A stretch of 64,000 nucleotides of DNA, taken from positions 6,133,001 to 6,197,000 of the forward strand of contig NZ_CP094997.1 of assembly GCF_022869785.1 (NCBI RefSeq). The letters run 5' to 3'. Below are positions 58,882-64,000 of this stretch, one piece after another. How positions within the stretch are numbered: the first letter of the stretch is position 1; every line of letters begins with the position of its first letter. The stretch comes from Dyadobacter chenwenxiniae (GTDB taxonomy: Bacteria; Bacteroidota; Bacteroidia; Cytophagales; Spirosomataceae). The notes below the pieces were generated by a model, which did not search any database, had not been told where the DNA came from, and was given only the letters and a program-made list of their open reading frames with translations. The translations under genes and the position numbers were made by a program.

Positions 58882-59012
58882 TTAGTAAGCTTGTATTAAT
58901 ATATCAGCTGGAATATGCAAGATTTCATTCAGTTTTCTAATCATTGCTAAACTCAATTTCCGCTTCCTGACAGAATCTCCGACTTGCGATCATAGCTTAT
59001 CATCTTTGCATC
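58882..59012 (-). pseudogene. Degraded C-terminal remnant of a HigA/XRE antitoxin
   Basis: On the minus strand 58882-58962 reads RKLSLAMIRKLNEILHIPAD then ILIQAY and a TAA stop, the C-terminal half of a HigA-type HTH antitoxin. Just upstream, in a frame shifted by one base, the sequence YDRKSEILSG continues the same motif; one missing A in GGAAGCGG (GGAAAGCGG would restore SGKRKL) explains the shift. No start and no toxin remain, because rimK ends at 59048. It is a decayed TA fragment in the 211-base hemC-rimK gap. Confidence 0.75.
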
Positions 59013-59047
59013 AATTTTGTCATAGGCTTGCCAAAAATACGCAAGAT

Positions 59048-59950
59048 TCAAACCCCAACCGTATCCCCTTCGTCCATAACAATCTTATCTTCTATATAAG
59101 CTATAATCAAAGAAGCGATATCGATTCCACTTACTTTTTCAATTCCGCGCAGACCGGGGGAAGAGTTCACTTCCATGACCAGCGGGCCTCTTTCTGATTG
59201 TAAAAGATCCACTCCCGCGATTCTGACGCCTAATGCTTTGGCTGCCGCAATGGCCGTGTGTTCTTCCTCTGCGGTAAGCTCGATCAAATGTCCTTCGCCG
59301 CCTCGATGCAGGTTAGAGCGGAAATCGCTTTCGTGACCTTGCCGTTTCATGGCGGCGATGACTTTGTTGCCGATTACAAAAGCACGGATATCAGCTCCTT
59401 TCGATTCTGCAATGTATTCCTGTATCAAGAAATTGGCCTTTAATCCGTAAAAAGCCTCAATAGTGGATTTTGCGGCTTTGATTGTTTCTGCCAAAACCAC
59501 CCCGACGCCTTGCGTTCCTTCCAGTAATTTAATGATCACCGGTGGGCCGCCTACCATGTGGATCAGCTCATTAACCTGTGCAGGGTTTTTGGCAAAAACC
59601 GTTTTCGGAATGTCCACACCCGATTTCGCCAGCACTTGCATGCTTCGTAGCTTGTCACGGGAACGAAGAATTGCCTGCGACTTAACAGTCGTAAACACCT
59701 TCATTAATTCCAACTGCCTCACAACAGCACAGCCAAATGCATTCACAGATGTGCCAATCCTTGGAATGACTGCGTCGATTTCAGTGATGGGTTGTCCTTT
59801 ATAAATGATGGTGGGTTTGCCTCCTTCGATCATCACAAAGCATTTCACATGGTCTATAACCACTGCTTGATGACCTTTTTGTTTAATTGCCTCCACCAGA
59901 CGCTTAGTTGAATAAAGGTCGGGATTGGTGGATAATACGGCGATTTTCAT
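59048..59950 (-). CDS. rimK: RimK-family ATP-grasp ligase (S6 glutamylation)
   Basis: A 300-residue ATP-grasp enzyme. RimK adds glutamates to the C-terminus of ribosomal protein S6. Visible are the N-terminal MKIAVLSTNPDLYSTKRLVE, PRIGTSVNAFGCAVVRQLEL, the ATP-grasp core KLLEGTQGVGVVLAETIKAA and the metal site VDLLQSERGPLVMEVNSSPG (about 252-271). The Bacteroidota version is normal in length. It follows the zinc-protease-like gene by 28 bases on the same strand; that pairing is common for RimK and suggests joint control of glutamylation. Confidence 0.94.
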   Translation of the reverse strand: MKIAVLSTNPDLYSTKRLVEAIKQKGHQAVVIDHVKCFVMIEGGKPTIIYKGQPITEIDAVIPRIGTSVNAFGCAVVRQLELMKVFTTVKSQAILRSRDKLRSMQVLAKSGVDIPKTVFAKNPAQVNELIHMVGGPPVIIKLLEGTQGVGVVLAETIKAAKSTIEAFYGLKANFLIQEYIAESKGADIRAFVIGNKVIAAMKRQGHESDFRSNLHRGGEGHLIELTAEEEHTAIAAAKALGVRIAGVDLLQSERGPLVMEVNSSPGLRGIEKVSGIDIASLIIAYIEDKIVMDEGDTVGV

Positions 59951-59978
59951 AAATAACTAAAATTGAAGGTAGGGAAAT

Positions 59979-60449
59979 TCAGGATTGGTGTCGGACGTGA
60001 GAACGGTGAGATGCCTTTGAACGCTTTGTAGCGGATAAGTCTTTTTGCGAGACATCCACCAAAAAGCGCTTTTTCAGCAATTTGCGCCCTAAAAGGATTG
60101 GATACCTCATTTTACGCCGGTTGGCGAGTGAAAATTCTGTTCGTATTTTTTTGCCAAAGATTGTAATCTTTGTCTTGATCACATAACGTTTCTCCTCTTT
60201 TCCCGACGAATTTCGTACAATAGTTTCTTTGAAGTCGGTGACGGTGAAGGATTGTTGTGGTGCGCCTCTTTTTGCATCCAGATAAAAACACAATTGCGGC
60301 TGGTCTCCTCCTTTAATCAGCCGGACGCGAGAACAATGTATGGACGAAGTGGTCGCCCCGGAATCAATGCGGACCGGAACATCAAACCAGCCCAGATCGG
60401 GCAGATCAACAATGTCCGTGGCACCGATAATGTCCAATGATTGCTTCAT
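59979..60449 (-). CDS. RimK-associated zinc-protease-like protein (RimB/PF05618)
   Basis: A 156-residue retropepsin-like protein of the family annotated as ATP-dependent zinc protease or RimB. The core motif DLGWFDVPVRIDSGATTSSI (about 18-37) contains the D-S-G-A-T active-site-like sequence, and KMRYPILLGRKLLKKRFLVDV ends the domain. It lies upstream of rimK in the same operon and overlaps holB by four bases. It may trim or remove S6 glutamates, or act as another RimK partner. Confidence 0.88.
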   Translation of the reverse strand: MKQSLDIIGATDIVDLPDLGWFDVPVRIDSGATTSSIHCSRVRLIKGGDQPQLCFYLDAKRGAPQQSFTVTDFKETIVRNSSGKEEKRYVIKTKITIFGKKIRTEFSLANRRKMRYPILLGRKLLKKRFLVDVSQKDLSATKRSKASHRSHVRHQS

Positions 60450-61564
60450 CGCCGTTGGAAAAAATGAGCAACTGTCAAGGACAGATCCAGAAAAACCATT
60501 TTTGCGCGCACATTCCGTTCCATATGATAATAAGCCAGATTTACCTCTTCGATCATTTTTTCAAGCGAATCAAAGTTAACTGCTTTCGAGAAGTTTTGCA
60601 CAAATGTAAGCTCTTCATCCGGAACACGCAGCAATTCTCCGGCGCCATGGCTCCAAATAAGCATGTCGCGGAAAAGCCTTAATGCATATTCGAGCAGGCC
60701 TTTTTGCTTTTCCTTGTTCATGACATCGAAATTATCGGCCAGCTTTACCAAATGTGAAATGTCATATTTATAGCAAGAACGCATCCAGCCTGCAAACCAG
60801 CCAGAACGGTCGTCCTCTGCATCCTGGACTAATTTCAACGCTTCCGACAAATTTCCATCACACAAATAAGCAATCGATTTGGCTGCGGTGTCACTAACCT
60901 GTTGCAATTTCAAAAAATAGCGCACTTCCTCATCTGAAAACGCAGGAACCGTAATGCGTTGCGTCCGGGAAATGATGGTTGTTAACAGCTTATCTGATTG
61001 GTCACTTACGAGTAAAAAAAGCGTCTTTTCGGGCGGCTCTTCCAATATTTTCAATATCGCATTCGAGGAAGCCGCATTCATAATGTCCGGTTTCCAGATT
61101 AAGAGGATTTTGTATTCTCCCTCATAAGCCTTCACCGATAATTTTCTCAAAATGCCGCGTGCTTCCTCCACGGAAATGTTGCCCTGCTTGTTTTCAGCAC
61201 TAATGTGATCAAGCCATTCTGGCAAAACCCGGTATGGATTTTCTAACAAAAATGAACGCCATAAACCCAGAAAAGCTTCGCTGGTTTTGCCGTCGATCTT
61301 TTTGGAAGTCGCAATGGGGAAAATGAAGTGAAAATCGGGATGGATCAGTTTGGCCATTTTTGCGCAGGAAGCACAAACGCCGCAAGCATCCTCTTCGCCT
61401 TTATTTTCACAATTAATATAAGTTGCGAAAGCAAGCGCCAATGCAAGGCCGCCACCGCCAGCAGGTGAATCAAACAGCTGTGCATGAGCCAAGTGGCTGT
61501 TCTTCACCGAGCGCCTTAACGTTGATTTTATATGTTCAAGTCCCGGTATTTCTCTGAAAAGCAC
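60446..61564 (-). CDS. holB: DNA polymerase III clamp-loader subunit delta'
   Basis: A 372-residue delta' subunit of the sliding-clamp loader. Features are ARTHAHLAQ-type HLAHAQLFDSPAGGGGLALA (the degenerate P-loop lacks the usual lysine), the zinc-binding cysteines CGVCASCAKM (about 61-70), the SRC-like sequence RTQRITVPAFS and the sensor region NAILKILEEPPEKTLFLLVS. Length is normal. It shares a four-base overlap with the protease-like gene and so opens the holB-protease-rimK operon. Confidence 0.93.
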   Translation of the reverse strand: MLFREIPGLEHIKSTLRRSVKNSHLAHAQLFDSPAGGGGLALALAFATYINCENKGEEDACGVCASCAKMAKLIHPDFHFIFPIATSKKIDGKTSEAFLGLWRSFLLENPYRVLPEWLDHISAENKQGNISVEEARGILRKLSVKAYEGEYKILLIWKPDIMNAASSNAILKILEEPPEKTLFLLVSDQSDKLLTTIISRTQRITVPAFSDEEVRYFLKLQQVSDTAAKSIAYLCDGNLSEALKLVQDAEDDRSGWFAGWMRSCYKYDISHLVKLADNFDVMNKEKQKGLLEYALRLFRDMLIWSHGAGELLRVPDEELTFVQNFSKAVNFDSLEKMIEEVNLAYYHMERNVRAKMVFLDLSLTVAHFFQRR

Positions 61565-61597
61565 GGTGGGTGATTTTATCTAAAATGAATTAATGTT

Positions 61598-62794
61598 CTA
61601 AATTTTCAGATCACGTTGCTGTTGGGTTTGTTCAAAAACAGATCTTAAAATCTGTTCATCATGCTCTCCGAATGTGAGATTGCGACGGCTCACAGTGTCT
61701 TTTGCCACGTGAAGCGCCTTTTCGAATCTATATTCTGAAAATCCTTCTGCATTACCGCCCCAGGAAAATGAAGGCGTATGCTTCGCCTGAAATCCTGCGC
61801 CGAATACATTTACACTTACGCCAACGACGGAGCCTGTGTTGAACATGGTTGAAATTCCGGCTTTGGAATAATCGCCCATCATCAAGCCGCAAAACTTTAA
61901 ACCTGTGTCAGCCAGATCATTAGTCACGTAACTATGCAATTTCACATTGCTATGGTCATTCTTCAAATTCGAATTATTCGTGTTCGCGCCCAGATTACAC
62001 CATTCGCCCAGCACCGAATTTCCCAGATAACCGTCATGCCCCTTGTTGCTATAACCAAATATAACACAGTTACTTACCTCGCCGCCCAGCTTGCTAAACG
62101 GCCCAACGGTTGTGTTAGGGCGAATTTTTGTTCCCTGCGCAAGCACGCTGCCTTCTCCAATTGAAAACGGCCCCTGAATCATTGAGCCTTCCTGGATCAA
62201 TGCATTTTTTCCAATGTAAATGGGCCCCTTTTCAGCATTCAGAATTGAGGCTTTTATTATGGCGCCACTTTCAATGAAGATATTTTCAGGGTTATAGCAC
62301 TGTGTAAAAGGATCGGTAAGCGGCTCTGAATTTTTGTTCGCTGTTATTCTTGCAAAATCGATTTCGATCTGCTCACCATTGAATGCAAATATGTCCCAAA
62401 CGTTTCGGATCAATGTAAACGAGCCGGAATAATGTTGACGCTCATAAGCCGAAATGCTCATATCAGGCTTCCAGAGCTCGTTGCTTCTGATTGCAAGTAC
62501 GTCATCACCAGAAATCAGTGCTGATTGTGCCGGCAGTTTTTCGATTGCGTCAACAAGACCAGCATCCGGGCAAAGGCCGCCATTGATATAAATGCTATCA
62601 GAAGCTGTTAACACTGGAAATGCCGCTGCTAAATAGTCAGAGGTTTGGTACGATACAGCGGTATCAAGCCACAGGCTCCACTTTTCAGAAATTTTACTGA
62701 TTCCGCAACGAATTGCCGAAACCGGTCGGGTGTATGTAAATGGTAAAAGTTGAAGTCGGACTGCGGGATCGTCAAAAAGAATAATGGTAGGCAT
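61598..62794 (-). CDS. GlmU-like putative sugar nucleotidyltransferase
   Basis: A 398-residue protein of the GlmU-related Bacteroidota family often annotated as a sugar nucleotidyltransferase or UDP-GlcNAc pyrophosphorylase. The N-terminal half (about 1-150) is atypical: IILFDDPAVRLQLLPFTYTR then RPVSAIRCGI, without the usual GxGTRM loop of GlmU. The C-terminal half is a left-handed beta helix of hexapeptide repeats (about 175-330, IFIESGAIIKASILNAEKGP). The nucleotidyltransferase activity is therefore uncertain. It lies between holB and rpmE2 with a terminator upstream. Confidence 0.85.
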   Translation of the reverse strand: MPTIILFDDPAVRLQLLPFTYTRPVSAIRCGISKISEKWSLWLDTAVSYQTSDYLAAAFPVLTASDSIYINGGLCPDAGLVDAIEKLPAQSALISGDDVLAIRSNELWKPDMSISAYERQHYSGSFTLIRNVWDIFAFNGEQIEIDFARITANKNSEPLTDPFTQCYNPENIFIESGAIIKASILNAEKGPIYIGKNALIQEGSMIQGPFSIGEGSVLAQGTKIRPNTTVGPFSKLGGEVSNCVIFGYSNKGHDGYLGNSVLGEWCNLGANTNNSNLKNDHSNVKLHSYVTNDLADTGLKFCGLMMGDYSKAGISTMFNTGSVVGVSVNVFGAGFQAKHTPSFSWGGNAEGFSEYRFEKALHVAKDTVSRRNLTFGEHDEQILRSVFEQTQQQRDLKI

Positions 62795-62849
62795 ATTTTG
62801 ATGCTAGTATGTGGGGTCAAAGTTCGCCCATTTTTTTTGTTAGGCAAAA

Positions 62850-62892
62850 AAAGAAGCAGTCTCTTGTACATTTTACAAGAGACTGCTTCTTT
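62850..62892 (-). terminator. Perfect 19-bp hairpin terminator of rpmE2
   Basis: The arms AAAGAAGCAGTCTCTTGTA (62850-62868) and TACAAGAGACTGCTTCTTT (62874-62892) are exact complements with a 5-base loop. On the minus strand the stem ends in TTT with more T beyond. It is 50 bases past the rpmE2 stop and just upstream of the GlmU-like gene. Confidence 0.9.
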
Positions 62893-62942
62893 AATTTCGG
62901 TATAAAAAGAGATTAATGACCTTGCGATCAATAATGTGCTAA

Positions 62943-63197
62943 TTAAGCTTCTTTCTGCGTTCCGTAACGTTTTCTGAACTTGTCTACACGGCCGGCAGTA
63001 TCTACAAGTACATTTTTACCTGTGTAGAAAGGGTGCGACTGAGAAGAAACCTCCACTTTATAAACCGGGTAAGATTTGCCATCTTCCCAAGTGATGTTTT
63101 CGCTGGTTTCTATAGTAGAGCGCGTAATGAATTTAAAATCGCTAGATAGATCCCAGAAAACTACGTCTCTATAATTGGGATGAATGTCTTTTTTCAT
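62943..63197 (-). CDS. rpmE2: 50S ribosomal protein L31 type B
   Basis: An 84-residue L31. It begins MKKDIHPNYRDVVFWDLSSD and has the conserved YKVEVSSQSHPFYTGKNVLV and DTAGRVDKFRKRYG ending. The zinc-binding cysteines of the type A protein are absent, so this is the zinc-free type B. No other ribosomal genes are adjacent. A well-formed promoter precedes it and a strong terminator follows, so it is a single-gene unit. Confidence 0.95.
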   Translation of the reverse strand: MKKDIHPNYRDVVFWDLSSDFKFITRSTIETSENITWEDGKSYPVYKVEVSSQSHPFYTGKNVLVDTAGRVDKFRKRYGTQKEA

Positions 63198-63243
63198 TGA
63201 TATATGGTATTATGTGTTTCGATACAATTCTCAAAAAGGATTG

Positions 63244-63274
63244 CAAAAGTAAAAATTCTTATTTATTAAACCAA
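63244..63274 (-). promoter_or_regulatory. Bacteroidota-type promoter of rpmE2
   Basis: The minus strand carries TTG (63272-63274) as the -33 element and TACTTTTG (63244-63251) as the -7 element (TAnnTTTG), with a 20-base spacer. The leader would be about 40 bases. This is the best-matching promoter found in the window. Confidence 0.6.
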
Positions 63275-63327
63275 GAAATGAAAGGCTATCTTTTTGATAA
63301 AACTTTGATCTGTGAAACTGTAAGTGA

Positions 63328-64000
63328 TTAAACTTCACTCAATTGCTGTTTCAGCACTTCCACGCCTCTCCGCGCTTCTTTGTCGAAATCCGTATAAGTG
63401 AAGCATTCAATGGATAATCCGCCTTTGTAACCGATCTTTTTCAATGCACTTAGATAAGCCCTGAAATCGTCGCCTTTTACTCCTGGCGGTGTGCGGTTTT
63501 CTTTCTCGGCAATGTGGCAATGCACAATGTGCTTACCAAATTTCACAATTTCATCCGGTGACTCATCTTCCTTTAACATGTGGAAAATGTCGCACAAGAG
63601 CTTCACTCTGGGGCTTTTTACGGCATCCACAATTTCAACGCCCTCTGCTAAGCTATTTATAAAATTAGTTTCTCCTCGATTCAATGGCTCTACGGCAATT
63701 GTTACGCCATATTTTTCAGCCAGCGGCGCCATTTTCTTGGTTAACTCAATGTGTTGTGTTTTTGCTTTTTCCCGGTCAAAGCCCTCCGGGATGATCCGGG
63801 AAGCTCCACTTCCAAAAACCACATATTGTGATTTACATTCTTTCGCACGCTTTAAAACAAGGTCCGTTCTTTCCAAAATCGCTTCATGATTGGCATCCGG
63901 CCCGAGCGTTTTCAAGCTTCCCGGCAGCAAGATGACGTAGGATTTGATCGGGAACTTCTCATCCCGAAGCTGTTGCAGGTTTTTAGCGTATTGTGGATCG
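63328..64000 (-). CDS. Sugar phosphate isomerase/epimerase (TIM barrel), 5' end beyond window
   Basis: The frame is open from the stop at 63328 to the window edge, giving about 224 residues; the true start lies outside. A TTG at 63930 could be mistaken for the start, but the frame continues upstream with DPQYAKNLQQLRDEKF and IKSYVILLPGS, in keeping with the family. Xylose-isomerase-like TIM-barrel features are VIAVEPLNRGETNFINSLAE (Glu metal ligand), VKLLCDIFHMLKEDESP (Asp/His), HIVHCHIAEKENRTPPG and GGLSIECFTY (final Glu). It probably isomerises or epimerises a sugar or hydroxypyruvate-like substrate. Confidence 0.85.
   Translation of the reverse strand, partial: DPQYAKNLQQLRDEKFPIKSYVILLPGSLKTLGPDANHEAILERTDLVLKRAKECKSQYVVFGSGASRIIPEGFDREKAKTQHIELTKKMAPLAEKYGVTIAVEPLNRGETNFINSLAEGVEIVDAVKSPRVKLLCDIFHMLKEDESPDEIVKFGKHIVHCHIAEKENRTPPGVKGDDFRAYLSALKKIGYKGGLSIECFTYTDFDKEARRGVEVLKQQLSEV

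Noticed and set aside
58837..59047. tRNA or small RNA gene in the hemC-rimK gap
   Set aside because: No cloverleaf or terminator was found; the sequence is better explained as a decayed HigA tail.

Overview
The window looks like a chromosomal segment of a Gram-negative Bacteroidota, most likely order Cytophagales and perhaps a Dyadobacter-like Spirosomataceae. This is inferred from gene content: a SusC/SusD pair, other TonB-dependent beta-barrels, LytTR/LytS two-component signalling, the RimK/zinc-protease pair, TAnnTTTG-type -7 promoter motifs and almost no Shine-Dalgarno sequences. No rRNA, tRNA, CRISPR array, complete insertion sequence or prophage was seen.

Layout. 1-3.5 kb: a PAS histidine kinase (cut by the window edge) directly behind a FIST sensor gene, then dGTPase. 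3.6-8.6 kb: a DUF3500 protein, a 0.78-kb array of ~115-bp palindromic repeats next to a small DUF559/Vsr-like endonuclease gene, an RluE-type pseudouridine synthase, YccF, a quinone oxidoreductase and an alpha/beta hydrolase. 8.8-13.8 kb: a TonB-dependent receptor divergent from a MocR-type PLP-binding regulator, and an alditol-oxidase-like flavoprotein. 13.9-22.4 kb: TetR plus AarF/ABC1 kinase, AI-2E transporter, higBA, GNAT, a photolyase-related protein lacking the expected Fe-S cysteines, a secreted class II cAMP phosphodiesterase, DUF72 and a cupin. 22.5-30.5 kb: susD, susC, a sodium:solute symporter and a divergent AraC regulator, together a probable carbohydrate-uptake locus. 30.6-38 kb: ilvE, cobalamin adenosyltransferase, a toxin-antitoxin-rich patch with gene debris, queA, Uma2 nuclease and a GH43 glycosidase. 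38-43.5 kb: tyrS, a small accessory island (two unknown small genes, a nested hairpin element, vapBC), metallophosphoesterase, recX and nrdB. 43.6-54 kb: glycosyltransferase, FkbM methyltransferase, CorA, a DUF6934 pair, MFS transporter, IMPACT protein, uvrA and a LytTR/LytS pair. 54.3-64 kb: a large outer-membrane barrel protein with a repetitive tail, a lipoprotein, hemC, rimK-protease-holB, a GlmU-like protein, rpmE2 and a sugar isomerase cut by the window end.

Most genes are housekeeping or ordinary accessory genes. The unusual material lies between them: (i) the endonuclease-linked repeat array, whose paired arms covary; (ii) a 150-bp nested hairpin element; (iii) two near-identical long palindromes 3 kb apart; (iv) at least six toxin-antitoxin loci or remnants, including a frameshifted BrnT, a broken HigA tail and an orphan HigA-like head; and (v) a scar of the cobalamin adenosyltransferase gene on the far side of a PIN toxin module. 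All functional calls come from reading motifs and remembering families; no database search was run.
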